A program made the position numbers and the translations under genes. This document shows, in pieces, positions 1 to 7,214 of a stretch of DNA of 8,984 nucleotides. Position 1 is the first letter of the stretch. Each line of letters starts with the position of its first letter. The notes below the pieces were generated by a model. The model did no database searches and was not told the DNA's origin. It worked only from the letters and a program-made list of their open reading frames with translations. Origin of the DNA: Saprospiraceae bacterium. GTDB lineage: Bacteria; Bacteroidota; Bacteroidia; Chitinophagales; Saprospiraceae. The DNA lies in assembly GCA_020849825.1 (NCBI GenBank), contig JADZFP010000171.1, positions 1 through 8,984 of the forward strand, read 5' to 3'.

Positions 1-875
1 ATATCGCGGTCAGTTCCGTGCTTGGACTGATTATGTTTGGTGTGGGCTTGTCGTTGACGGCAGCCGATTTTAAACGAATTATTCTTCATCCACGGGCATT
101 TTTCACGGCTTTGGGCGCACAAATGGTTGGTTTGCCGATCATTGCATTTATCATAAGCCTGATTGCTCCGCTCCCGGCTGAATTAAAAGTCGGTTTTATC
201 ATTCTTTCTGCCAGTCCGGGCGGCGCTACGTCGGGTTTTCTGACTTATCTGTGGCGCGGCAATGTGGCATTGTCTTTATCAATAACCTCCGTTAACAGCT
301 TCCTTACCCTGTTTTCCATACCCATTGTGGTTAATATTGGCCTGCAGGTATTTCTGGGGCGGGAGACTGATCTTCACCTGCCTTTTCTGGATACGGTAAG
401 CCATATTTTTTTCATAACGATCATACCGGCAGCCCTTGGGGTGTTGGTTCGACGCCATTACCCGGATGCAGCCGACCGCCTGAGCAAGCCAGCCCAATAC
501 GTCATGAGGGTGCTGCTGGCCATTGTGTTTGCGATCAAGATGTTTGCCGGTGAAAATTATGGCGGCGCAGGATTGACCATGCGCGATTTTCTGATCATCT
601 CGCCGATCGCGCTGATTCAGAATGCTTCCTGCCTGTTTTTCGGCTACTTTTTTATGAAATGGATGGGACTGGATCACTCTTCACGTATCACCGCGGCCAT
701 GGAAAGCGGGGTGCAAAACACAACCCTCGCCTTCCTGATCGCCAGTACGCTTATCGGCAACGAAGAAATGGTCAAACCAGCCCTGGTCTATTCGCTTTAT
801 TCGTTCTGGACGGCCTGTTTGTTTGCGTACACGTCGAACAAACTGAACCAATCGCCGGTAGACTCCATTCCTTAG
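1..875 (+). CDS. Bile acid:sodium symporter (BASS) family transporter, 5'-partial
   Basis: This is an inner-membrane sodium-coupled organic-anion transporter of the BASS/SBF family; the substrate cannot be told from sequence. The frame is open from base 3, so the GTG at 18 is almost certainly internal and the true start lies upstream. About 290 residues are visible against a usual 300-330, so only the first helix or so is missing. Counting from the GTG codon, diagnostic motifs are the MFGVGLSLT/DF segment (6-18), SPGGATS (66-72) followed by TYLWRGNVALS, and ESGVQN (229-234), which corresponds to the E-x-G-x-Q-N sodium-site helix of the family. Hydrophobic segments fill the rest, consistent with about ten helices in the full protein. 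It converges on the yfhO-like gene with only 15 bp between stop codons, and no separate terminator hairpin is obvious. The family call is firm; bile acids themselves are an unlikely substrate for a free-living bacterium. Confidence 0.92.
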   Translation, partial: IAVSSVLGLIMFGVGLSLTAADFKRIILHPRAFFTALGAQMVGLPIIAFIISLIAPLPAELKVGFIILSASPGGATSGFLTYLWRGNVALSLSITSVNSFLTLFSIPIVVNIGLQVFLGRETDLHLPFLDTVSHIFFITIIPAALGVLVRRHYPDAADRLSKPAQYVMRVLLAIVFAIKMFAGENYGGAGLTMRDFLIISPIALIQNASCLFFGYFFMKWMGLDHSSRITAAMESGVQNTTLAFLIASTLIGNEEMVKPALVYSLYSFWTACLFAYTSNKLNQSPVDSIP

Positions 876-890
876 ATTTCCTGCCGGCTT

Positions 891-3407
891 TTATTTTTTC
901 CCCTTCTTCGGCGCGTTTTTATCGCTTTCCTTGGCTGTGGCCGGCTTTTCACCCGAGGGCATATCGGCAAGGTTCACATTGCTGACGAGCGGATTTTTAC
1001 GGAACCACCAGAACAATCCGCCGAAAAAGAACAGCAATGCCAGGATAGAAGCGGCCATGGAGATTTTTTCACCCAGATAGTACGATCGAGGTTCAAAACG
1101 CATTTCCAGTTTCATCTTGTCCCCTGCCGGTAGGCGCATGCCCCGCAATAAATAGTCTACTTTGGTAAAATCGGGCGCAGGCTGACCATTGAGGTAGCAT
1201 TTCCAGCCTTTGGACGGCGGGTAATACACTTCGGGGAACACCGCCAGTTGCTCCGTTTTGGCGGAATATTCGTACACCATGAGATCGGGGTGATAGCTCA
1301 CCAGATCGATGGTTGCGCTGCTGTCGGGCTGAATGGCAAGGCCTTGAAGCGGTCCGGCAAAATCCTGCTGTACCACTGCCGTGTCGCGCGGATTGAGGTT
1401 ATGTAAAGCGTTGAATTCGACATCGGCATTGGGTACGATCTGGTAGTGTTTGACAAACCAGGCATGGCCCAGCGCTTCCGGGTTGGCGACCACTTCACCT
1501 TTCGTGGTGATGATGTATTTACCGTTGAACATACCGACGACATGCAGATTCTGGCCCACGTTGCCCGTAAAAAAGGTGTCGATAACTTCCTGGTAACGTT
1601 GCAGTTTGGCGGCATGGTAGCCGCTCATGTTTTTATGAAAAAAAGAGGGTTCGTAATTGGTCGTGGCGCCACCGCGCGCCATATCGAACACCCTGAAATG
1701 AATATCCGGGTCTTTTTTGATCTGGGTGTCGAATGCTTCCTCTTTTGGCGGAGCAATAACCGAGCGTTTGGCTTCGTATTCGTCGGCCGAGATCGTGCGG
1801 CTGCAAACCATCCAGGTATCGGCAAGAGAAATGGCCGCAATGGCCCAGACCGCAACCCCGGCGCGCAAGGTACCGCGCAGGTACAGCCATACCAGAGCCG
1901 CGGCAGCCAGGATAAAGCCCAGGGAGCGAAACGCATCAGAGCGGGCCATACTTTCGCGGTCGCGGATCAGGATGTCACTCAGGTTCTGCATCTGCAGTTG
2001 TTCGGCGAGTCGGGCATCCTGCGGTCCGACACCTGCGCCCATAAAGCCTGCTGCGAGACAGAGCAGACCGGTTACGCCCAGAGCGGCGTACAAAGCCTGC
2101 GTTTTCTTTTCCCGGCTGATGGAGGCATCGAAAAGTTTTTGCAGCCCCATTGCCGCCAGGCCTGCCATGCACAAAAGCGTCAGACCGAGCGCCATCGACA
2201 CTGCCCGAAACTTGTTGAACATGGGCAGGATGTCGTAAAAAATATCATTGAGGAAAAAGTTTTTGCCCCAGGCAAGCGAGAGGCTGAACAAACCGGCCGC
2301 CAATAGCCACCACTTGACGCTGCCGGGCGCCAGCCAGGCGCCGAATACAAACAGAAACATCACGACGGCGCCGAAATAAATAGCAGTGCCGACAAATGGC
2401 TGGTCGCCCCAGTAATAAGCGGAGGCAATCTGGCTGCCCAGTTGTCTTTTCTCGGCGGCCGACCGGCCTTTGGCCAGTTTGTCATAAAACTCGCCTTCCT
2501 GTATAGTTTCGTTGGCGCCGCCGCCAAAAGCATGCGGAACGAGCAGCGTCAAACTTTCTCCCACGCCATAACTCCATCCAAAAAGATAATCCTTGTCGAG
2601 GCCATCGCCTTTACCAGCGCGCTGGGTGAGCTCCGATTTGCCTCGAATGGTTTCCTTGCTGTATTCGTACGTCGGCCAAAGACGCGAGGTATTACAGGCA
2701 AAACCTATGGCAATCGCCAGGCCCGATACCGCCAAACCGCGCCCCCAAATCAGGTAGTTTTTGCTGCGAATAGCCTCAATCAACTGCACCAGGTAGTAAA
2801 TACCGATAATCATCAGCGTGTAATAGGTGATTTGAACGTGGTTGACAAATACCTGCATGGCCGTAAAAAGCGCCAAAACGCCCGTGCCGAGCAACCACCT
2901 GCCGTTGAAGGCCATCACCACGCCGGCGAGCATGGCCGGGGTGAGCGCCAGAGCGGCCATTTTGGTCGAGTGCCCCGCTTCGATGAGGTCGATATTGTAC
3001 GTCGAAATACCATAAGCCAGAGCACCGAACACCGCCACCCGCCAATCGATCTTCAACACACTGAGAAACAGGTACATGCAAAACATGGCGGCAAACACCT
3101 GCGTCCAGACCGAAGTATAATCGCCAAACAGGAAGATGGCTTTGCTCAGCGATTGGGTCAGGTTGCCTTCTACGGGTGAGTAAATCTGATAGGCGGGCAT
3201 TCCGCTGAAACCGCTATTGGTCCAGAGCGGCGCTTTGCCGTCCTTTTTCATATAGGCCTGAACCTCCGTTTGCATGGCCCGCGCCTTGTCGTTGTCGGGC
3301 TGTGGCAAAACTTTTCCGCTGAATGCATTGGGTGCAAAGAAGAATGCGGCTACCGCCAGCAGAATGCCTACGGCGATGAAATGGGGCAGGAGTTTTTTAA
3401 AATCCAT
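891..3407 (-). CDS. YfhO family multi-pass membrane protein
   Basis: This 838-residue integral membrane protein resembles the YfhO family, whose members have a GT-C-like layout and are thought to transfer sugars from lipid carriers in envelope or teichoic-acid glycosylation; in Bacteroidota the substrate is unknown. A first helix (8-28) is followed by a polar extracytoplasmic loop containing LWTNSGFSGMPAYQ (61-74), then about ten more helices between roughly 100 and 535 with the GHSTKM segment at 145-150. A large soluble domain (about 536-780) follows, including GWKCYLNG (734-741), which is typical of the C-terminal beta domain. A final helix lies at 781-802, and the tail (803-838) is Lys-rich and probably cytoplasmic. 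Length fits the family. The ATG at 3407 gives a good N-terminal helix. A promoter match (TTTG-N21-TACCTTCG) lies 28-60 bp upstream, so it may be transcribed apart from the upstream esterase gene, 79 bp away. Confidence 0.88.
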   Translation of the reverse strand: MDFKKLLPHFIAVGILLAVAAFFFAPNAFSGKVLPQPDNDKARAMQTEVQAYMKKDGKAPLWTNSGFSGMPAYQIYSPVEGNLTQSLSKAIFLFGDYTSVWTQVFAAMFCMYLFLSVLKIDWRVAVFGALAYGISTYNIDLIEAGHSTKMAALALTPAMLAGVVMAFNGRWLLGTGVLALFTAMQVFVNHVQITYYTLMIIGIYYLVQLIEAIRSKNYLIWGRGLAVSGLAIAIGFACNTSRLWPTYEYSKETIRGKSELTQRAGKGDGLDKDYLFGWSYGVGESLTLLVPHAFGGGANETIQEGEFYDKLAKGRSAAEKRQLGSQIASAYYWGDQPFVGTAIYFGAVVMFLFVFGAWLAPGSVKWWLLAAGLFSLSLAWGKNFFLNDIFYDILPMFNKFRAVSMALGLTLLCMAGLAAMGLQKLFDASISREKKTQALYAALGVTGLLCLAAGFMGAGVGPQDARLAEQLQMQNLSDILIRDRESMARSDAFRSLGFILAAAALVWLYLRGTLRAGVAVWAIAAISLADTWMVCSRTISADEYEAKRSVIAPPKEEAFDTQIKKDPDIHFRVFDMARGGATTNYEPSFFHKNMSGYHAAKLQRYQEVIDTFFTGNVGQNLHVVGMFNGKYIITTKGEVVANPEALGHAWFVKHYQIVPNADVEFNALHNLNPRDTAVVQQDFAGPLQGLAIQPDSSATIDLVSYHPDLMVYEYSAKTEQLAVFPEVYYPPSKGWKCYLNGQPAPDFTKVDYLLRGMRLPAGDKMKLEMRFEPRSYYLGEKISMAASILALLFFFGGLFWWFRKNPLVSNVNLADMPSGEKPATAKESDKNAPKKGKK

Positions 3408-3434
3408 AGAAAATAACTGTGTTTTGGCAGGCGG

Positions 3435-3467
3435 CGAAGGTAAACATTAGATTGAGATCGCAGCAAA
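3435..3467 (-). promoter_or_regulatory. Candidate Bacteroidota promoter for the yfhO-like gene
   Basis: On the minus strand, TTTG (3467-3464) is followed after 21 bp by TACCTTCG (3442-3435). This matches the Bacteroidota -33 element TTTG and, in seven of eight positions, the -7 element TAnnTTTG, at a normal spacing. It lies 28 bp upstream of the ATG at 3407. No Shine-Dalgarno sequence is seen, as is usual in the phylum. Confidence 0.5.
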
Positions 3468-3486
3468 GACGAAAGTTGCTCAGCGT

Positions 3487-4137
3487 TCAGTTGAGTTTTT
3501 TTAACAGGTCGCGAAGCGCGGTATCGGGTATTTCGTGCCCCCCTGCAAACCTGGTTTCTTCAAAATCCACCCCGTTTTTACCCTCGATGTCGTGCACCTG
3601 TTCGATGCGGTCGGGTGTGAGGAAAGGATCGCTGGCGCCGTACAACAGGTACAGGTTTTTGTTCTGTAAATATTCCCGGTGTGCGGCATAATCGAGGTCT
3701 TCGGGCGGCATGCCGGCCCATAGCACCAGGTCGTGGAAATGGGGTTGGTTGCGCAGCATCCAGCGGCAAACTGAGGCCGTGCCCTGTGAAAAACCCAGCA
3801 GGATGATACGGACATCGGAGGACAACTGGCCGACACAATGATTGTACAGCGTTTGCAGGTAAATGGCATTGTCCTGAATGGCGCTGTCGCGAAAACGCCG
3901 CGTCATCCAGTTGGCCCCTACGTCGCCGGCAAAACCTTTTTTGTAAAAATGGTTTAGCCCCTCGGGCGCGACCACCCAGGTATGACCGTTTTCGAGCAGA
4001 TGAAAATCGTTCAAAAATTCGTCGGCCAACTGTGCATAGCCGTGGCAAACCAGCCAGAACTGACGGACATGAGGCCCTGGCTCTCCACGAGAGAAATAAT
4101 GGGCAGTTTTGGACACAACGAGGGAGTTCGCGCGCAT
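3487..4137 (-). CDS. Alpha/beta hydrolase, phospholipase/carboxylesterase (YpfH-like) family
   Basis: This is a 216-residue single-domain serine hydrolase resembling the phospholipase/carboxylesterase group (Abhydrolase_2), which cleaves short-chain or thio-esters. The complete catalytic set is visible: oxyanion-hole HGY at 32-34, nucleophile Ser117 in GFSQG (115-119), Asp170 in YGASDPFLTP, and His201 in FAGGHEIP. There is no signal peptide, so it should be cytoplasmic. Length is typical. The ATG at 4137 is the only ATG before the conserved core, and the first 25 residues look like a normal strand-forming N-terminus. It shares a divergent intergenic region with the T9SS protein gene and lies 79 bp upstream of the yfhO-like gene on the same strand; whether the two are cotranscribed is unclear because the latter has its own promoter match. 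The physiological substrate cannot be inferred. Confidence 0.88.
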   Translation of the reverse strand: MRANSLVVSKTAHYFSRGEPGPHVRQFWLVCHGYAQLADEFLNDFHLLENGHTWVVAPEGLNHFYKKGFAGDVGANWMTRRFRDSAIQDNAIYLQTLYNHCVGQLSSDVRIILLGFSQGTASVCRWMLRNQPHFHDLVLWAGMPPEDLDYAAHREYLQNKNLYLLYGASDPFLTPDRIEQVHDIEGKNGVDFEETRFAGGHEIPDTALRDLLKKLN

Positions 4138-4165
4138 GGGTACGATTTTTGTCCTGTTTGGAAGC

Positions 4166-4200
4166 GAAAGGTAGGCAGGCAGCAGAATTTTACGACCAAA
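4166..4200 (-). promoter_or_regulatory. Candidate promoter for the esterase gene
   Basis: On the minus strand, TTTG (4200-4197) precedes TACCTTTC (4173-4166) by 23 bp. The second element matches TAnnTTTG at seven of eight positions. The spacing is slightly long for a Bacteroidota promoter. It sits 28 bp upstream of the ATG at 4137, the same distance as the candidate in front of the yfhO-like gene. Confidence 0.4.
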
Positions 4201-4215
4201 AGCCTTTGTTTTTGC

Positions 4216-4223
4216 TAATTTTG
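4216..4223 (+). promoter_or_regulatory. Candidate -7 element (TAATTTTG) for the T9SS protein gene
   Basis: TAATTTTG is a perfect match to the Bacteroidota -7 consensus TAnnTTTG and lies 54 bp upstream of the ATG at 4278. No convincing TTTG is found at the expected -33 distance. If real, transcription starts near 4230. That excludes the long upstream extension of the reading frame and supports the start at 4278. Confidence 0.5.
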
Positions 4224-4277
4224 CTTGTCTCCCCGGCTCTTTTCATCATCCTTCGAACAAAAACCGACTTACAGCCC

Positions 4278-6203
4278 ATGCGCCGTGTCCTGCACACCTG
4301 TGCCTTGTTCATCTGCCTTGTAATCTGTCCATTCAGCCGTGGAATTGCCTGTGGCTATGCCTTTATTGGAGACTGCTCTACCAGCATCGGGCTTAGGATC
4401 AACGGCACGCTGGACAGTTTTGCTATTGCATCCTGCCCTTTCGGCGCCCGTTTCGATGGCCTTGACCTGGGCCAAATCCAGCAACTGCAACTGGTAAAAG
4501 CAAAGGGAATTACCTGGGAAAGCTGCCAAAATAATGTGAGCGGCATGTCGCTCTTTTACCGCGTGTACCCACAGGGCCAAACCGGCGGCGCCTGGCAGCA
4601 GTTGCAACTGGAAGAAGATTACAACACACTTGTTGGGCCGTACACCACCCGCTACCGCAGCAAAACGACGAACCTCGGCCTGACAAACGGATTGGTTACA
4701 GGCACTGCTTATTACCTCGAAATCTATCTGAGGGCAGAAATAGATACCATTGGCGACGATTTTATTCCCGAAACATTCATCCTGCAAAACAACGAGGGGC
4801 AAAATTTCAAACTCGCTTTTGAATATGGCGGCGCTTCTGCCCCACCATTTACCGTGGTGACCATGCAACATAAAGATGTGCCCTGTTTCGGCGATTCGTC
4901 GGGTGTTGCCGGCGTTTCGGTGTACGGCAATCTGAACGGATTGTTTTACGACTGGCAGGGTTTCAGCAACAATTTTCCCGTTTTATCCGATGTGCCGGCC
5001 GGCGTGTATACGGTGATCGTCAGCGGCGCAGGCGGGTATTCTCAATCCCAAAGCATCGACATACAACAACCGCCCGCCCTTTCAGCCCAATTTATCGATG
5101 TTTTGCCGGTGGGCTGCGAAGGACAGGCCGGACAGGCCACCGTCGAAGTCTTCGGAGGAACAGCGCCCTATCAGTATCACTGGGATACAGGAACAATGGA
5201 TGCCGCGGCGATATTCGCTACGCCCGGCAACCGGCAGGTGACCATCACCGACGGGCACGCCTGCAGCGCGGTGTTTGGCCTCATTGTGCCATCCGGTTGG
5301 GCTACAGAACAATATGAATTTCTGGAATTTTGCCAGGGACAGGCGCTTACCTACCACGGATACGCACTCCCCGGAGCCGGCAGTTACGACCTGATCCTCG
5401 ACGCACAGGGCGCCTGCGATACGCTGGCTCACCTGACCGTGACCGTTCTGGACCCGGCTGTTTATCTGGAAAACCTGCCGGCAACGGTGTATCTCGACTG
5501 TGCGCACCCGACGGAAGAAATATGTCTGGACGCGCTTGCAGGCCTTAGTTACACCTGGTCGAGCCCCTCCGGCAATATGGAACAGGGCAATTGTTACACA
5601 CTGAATCAGTCCGATGAAAACGTTGAAGTAACGGCTTTATGGCAGGGGTTGCAGATCGGTTGCAGTACCGTTGCCGACGTTCAGGTAGTTGTATCGACTG
5701 CTGTTCCGGCGATGACATTCACTACTTTTTCAGCCAGCGGCGCCCAGGCGACCGACGGTTCGATTTGGGTTGTAGCCAGTGGCGGCGTTCCGCCATATAC
5801 GATCAGTTGGGAAGGATTTGGGTCGAGTCAGGACTCCGTATTGATACTCGAACAGCTGAGTCCGGGCATCTATTGTTTCACCGTAACGGGCGCCAACGGC
5901 TGCAGCGCCACGGCCTGCGCCACGGTGTCGTATGCCAGCCATTCGGAAACGCCTGTTGAAACCAAGAGCCCCGTATTCCCCAATCCGGCCTTGCCCGGAC
6001 AAACCATTCATCTGACGTGGACGGATAGTCCTACAACCCGGGTTGAATTGTTTCAACACAACGGCCAAAAGCAGATGCTCGAAATATCCGGAAGGGCAGG
6101 AAAGGAAGTCCAAATAGCGCTTCCTGAATTCATTAACGCAGGTGTATACGTACTCCGGGTCGACGGTCGCGCAGTCCCTTTGCTAATTCAGCCGGATCGT
6201 TAA
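4278..6203 (+). CDS. Secreted SprB-repeat protein with T9SS type A C-terminal sorting domain
   Basis: This 641-residue protein is predicted to be exported and then carried across the outer membrane by the type IX secretion system. Residues 1-26 form a Sec signal peptide (MRRVLHTCALFICLVICP, then a short polar stretch). Residues 27-194 form a Cys-containing N-terminal region I do not recognise. SprB-like repeats, recognised by a CFGDSSG-type opening, a G.APY..W core and a PG.Y.VTITDG-type ending, lie at about 195-262, 271-338 and 481-550. A divergent beta-rich segment (339-474) sits between the second and third. Residues 563-641 are a T9SS type A sorting domain: it opens with VFPNPALPGQ and ends with a GVYVLRVDG strand. 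The frame stays open upstream to an ATG at 4032, but that start overlaps the divergent esterase gene by 106 bp and lacks an N-terminal signal peptide, so 4278 is preferred. There are no adhesin, enzyme or carbohydrate-binding motifs; a surface structural or adhesive role is inference. Confidence 0.87.
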   Translation: MRRVLHTCALFICLVICPFSRGIACGYAFIGDCSTSIGLRINGTLDSFAIASCPFGARFDGLDLGQIQQLQLVKAKGITWESCQNNVSGMSLFYRVYPQGQTGGAWQQLQLEEDYNTLVGPYTTRYRSKTTNLGLTNGLVTGTAYYLEIYLRAEIDTIGDDFIPETFILQNNEGQNFKLAFEYGGASAPPFTVVTMQHKDVPCFGDSSGVAGVSVYGNLNGLFYDWQGFSNNFPVLSDVPAGVYTVIVSGAGGYSQSQSIDIQQPPALSAQFIDVLPVGCEGQAGQATVEVFGGTAPYQYHWDTGTMDAAAIFATPGNRQVTITDGHACSAVFGLIVPSGWATEQYEFLEFCQGQALTYHGYALPGAGSYDLILDAQGACDTLAHLTVTVLDPAVYLENLPATVYLDCAHPTEEICLDALAGLSYTWSSPSGNMEQGNCYTLNQSDENVEVTALWQGLQIGCSTVADVQVVVSTAVPAMTFTTFSASGAQATDGSIWVVASGGVPPYTISWEGFGSSQDSVLILEQLSPGIYCFTVTGANGCSATACATVSYASHSETPVETKSPVFPNPALPGQTIHLTWTDSPTTRVELFQHNGQKQMLEISGRAGKEVQIALPEFINAGVYVLRVDGRAVPLLIQPDR

Positions 6204-6307
6204 TTTTTCCGGCGCGGCTCATACCTGTTTTCAAAATTCTGACGTTTCTACGACCGACAAAGGCAACACAGGTATCCCGAAAGCCTTCTCTCGTCTGATC
6301 TTTTGTG

Positions 6308-6315
6308 TACCTTTG
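6308..6315 (+). promoter_or_regulatory. Candidate -7 element (TACCTTTG) for the small lipoprotein gene
   Basis: TACCTTTG matches the Bacteroidota -7 consensus TAnnTTTG in full and lies 51 bp upstream of the ATG at 6367. A clear TTTG at the -33 position is absent. The placement leaves an untranslated leader of about 45 nt and excludes the in-frame ATG at 6313, which would lie inside or next to the promoter. Confidence 0.55.
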
Positions 6316-6366
6316 CACCGAAATTACTTCAAAACTCATTCTATCACCGACTCAAAAATTTCTAAC

Positions 6367-6804
6367 ATGAGCAAAAAACTCTTTTTTCTGCCTGTTCTGA
6401 TGCTGGTTCTCGCCGTAGGCGCCCTGACGACCGCTTGCGACAAAGAATGCGAAACCAAGCAAAACGACTACACGGGCTCCTACCTCGTAACTGAAGATTG
6501 CTCCGCCAGCACACCTACTTCCTATGCTTCCATCGTATCTGCCGGCGCAGCCGACAACGAAGTATTGATCACCAATTTCTGGGGTGCTTTCCAAGCCAGC
6601 GTTCGTGCTACGATCGACTGCGACAACATCACCATCGCTCGTCAGGAGCCCGACGGTGACAAGTTCTTCGTGGAAGGTTCGGGTACCCGTTCGAAAGACG
6701 GCGACCGCGTAACGATCACGTTTTCCTACACGGTAACCGACGAAACCAACCCGGCTTCGATCGGCACCGACAACTGCTCCAACACGACGTTCGTTCGTCA
6801 GTAA
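6367..6804 (+). CDS. Small lipocalin-like lipoprotein of unknown function, probably highly expressed
   Basis: This 145-residue protein begins with a lipoprotein signal peptide: MSKK, a hydrophobic stretch (5-19) and LTTAC with the lipidated Cys at 24. The mature part has four further cysteines (28, 45, 85, 137), enough for two disulfides. It is made of short alternating strands, with an opening YTGSYLVTEDCS, a central ITNF..AF..SVRATIDCDNITI and a closing TDNCSNTTF. This pattern resembles small lipocalin-like or META-like barrel lipoproteins of Bacteroidota, but I cannot name a family with a known role. The ATG at 6367 is chosen over an in-frame ATG at 6313 because it gives a clean signal peptide and lies downstream of a -7 element. 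Codon choice is biased to C-ending two-fold codons (TTC, TAC, AAC, GAC, ATC) and CGT for Arg, unlike the neighbours, and a very strong terminator follows; both suggest high expression. Location is the periplasmic face of an envelope membrane or the cell surface. Confidence 0.82.
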   Translation: MSKKLFFLPVLMLVLAVGALTTACDKECETKQNDYTGSYLVTEDCSASTPTSYASIVSAGAADNEVLITNFWGAFQASVRATIDCDNITIARQEPDGDKFFVEGSGTRSKDGDRVTITFSYTVTDETNPASIGTDNCSNTTFVRQ

Positions 6805-6838
6805 ACGAGTCGTCTATTGAACAATAGACTTCTGTATA

Positions 6839-6877
6839 GAAAGGCCGCCCTCGGATCGAGGGCGGCCTTTCCTTTTT
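6839..6877 (+). terminator. Strong intrinsic terminator after the lipoprotein gene
   Basis: A perfect 15-bp stem (6839-6853 pairing with 6857-6871) encloses a 3-nt loop and is followed by a CTTTTT tract ending at 6877. The core GGCCGCCCTC / GAGGGCGGCC is very GC-rich. It begins 34 bp after the stop codon at 6804, as expected for Rho-independent termination of the small lipoprotein transcript. Confidence 0.93.
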
Positions 6878-6884
6878 ATACCTC

Positions 6885-6929
6885 GGTTTATATGGTTTAT
6901 AAGGATTATGGGGTTTATGAGGTTTATGG
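6885..6929 (+). repeat. Five-copy 9-bp tandem repeat, unit GGTTTATNN
   Basis: GGTTTAT recurs with an exact 9-bp period at 6885, 6894, 6903 (as GGATTAT), 6912 and 6921. The last two bases of the unit vary (AT, AA, GG, GA, GG). It starts eight bases after the terminator T-tract. Looser copies of the same motif recur at 7169-7175 and 7202-7210, on the other side of the inverted-repeat element. It codes for nothing convincing in any frame. Confidence 0.85.
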
Positions 6930-6993
6930 GCGGGGCAGACGCATGAGCGCTGAATGGCCCCAATCAAAAATTTAAATTATTGATAATCAGTTG

Positions 6994-7155
6994 GATTACA
7001 TGATTTAAGATTACATGATTTAAGATTGTTGAAGGTCGTAGCATTGACCGCTTTTCTGCTTGGCTAAGTGTCGCGCTATACGCTAAGAATACTTCTTAAA
7101 TCAACAATAATGTAATCTTAAATCATGTAATCTGCAATCATGTAATCATGTGATT
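6994..7155. repeat. AT-rich inverted-repeat element built from GATT-phased units
   Basis: The left arm is two exact copies of a 15-bp unit GATTACATGATTTAA (6994-7008 and 7009-7023) followed by GATTGTTGAAG. The right arm (7092-7132) is its imperfect reverse complement; 23 bases (6994-7016 against 7110-7132) match perfectly. An inner ATTGTTGA (7025-7032) is also inverted at 7101-7108, but its order relative to the GATTTAA unit is swapped. Two more copies of AATCATGT follow in tandem at 7136-7151. The centre (about 7035-7090) is unrelated, less AT-rich and not protein-coding; it has a small GGTC/GACC hairpin (7034-7049) and two GCTAAG copies 19 bp apart. There is no transposase and no clear target-site duplication. 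It could be a dispersed intergenic repeat, a MITE-like element or a protein-binding array. Confidence 0.75.
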
Positions 7156-7214
7156 TGACTTTGCAGGTGTTTATGCCTCAATTTATATGTGTTTGCCCTG
7201 GGGTTTATGGGGTT

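Larger units (their letters stand above)
6878..7214. other. Gene-free region between two facing terminators
   Basis: About 340 bp between the ends of two convergent transcription units hold no supportable gene. Short frames here consist of repeat-derived peptides such as strings of Lys-Pro-His/Tyr. Contents are the 9-bp tandem array, the inverted-repeat element and a second, looser GTTTATG-containing stretch at 7165-7212. No tRNA-like or known riboswitch-like fold was seen. Confidence 0.7.

Noticed and set aside
873..900. Possible terminator between the BASS gene and the yfhO-like gene (GCCGGC followed by T-rich sequence)
   Set aside because: The only stem is a 6-bp palindrome with no loop, and the T-rich stretch is the reverse of the Lys-rich end of the yfhO-like gene.
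1446..2306. Long plus-strand open frame of 286 codons inside the yfhO-like gene
   Set aside because: It lies wholly antisense to a well-supported membrane protein gene, its translation is rich in Arg/His/Gln low-complexity segments, and it has no domain or promoter. It is a shadow frame.
2442..3179. Plus-strand open frame of 245 codons antisense to the yfhO-like gene
   Set aside because: Same reasoning: fully overlapped by a real gene, no recognisable domain, and GC-biased composition explains the absence of stops.
4269..4871. Minus-strand frame of 200 codons opposite the T9SS protein gene
   Set aside because: It is antisense to a gene with a signal peptide and named domains, and its product has no coherent features.
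6221..6275. Inverted pair ATACCTGT (6221-6228) and ACAGGTAT (6268-6275) upstream of the small lipoprotein gene
   Set aside because: Eight base pairs with a 39-nt loop can easily arise by chance; there is no T-tract for a terminator and the spacing is too wide for a typical operator.
6994..7155. Possible CRISPR array from repeated GATTACAT-type units
   Set aside because: Units are 7-15 bp with no unique spacers of regular length, they are inverted in two arms, and no cas genes are near.
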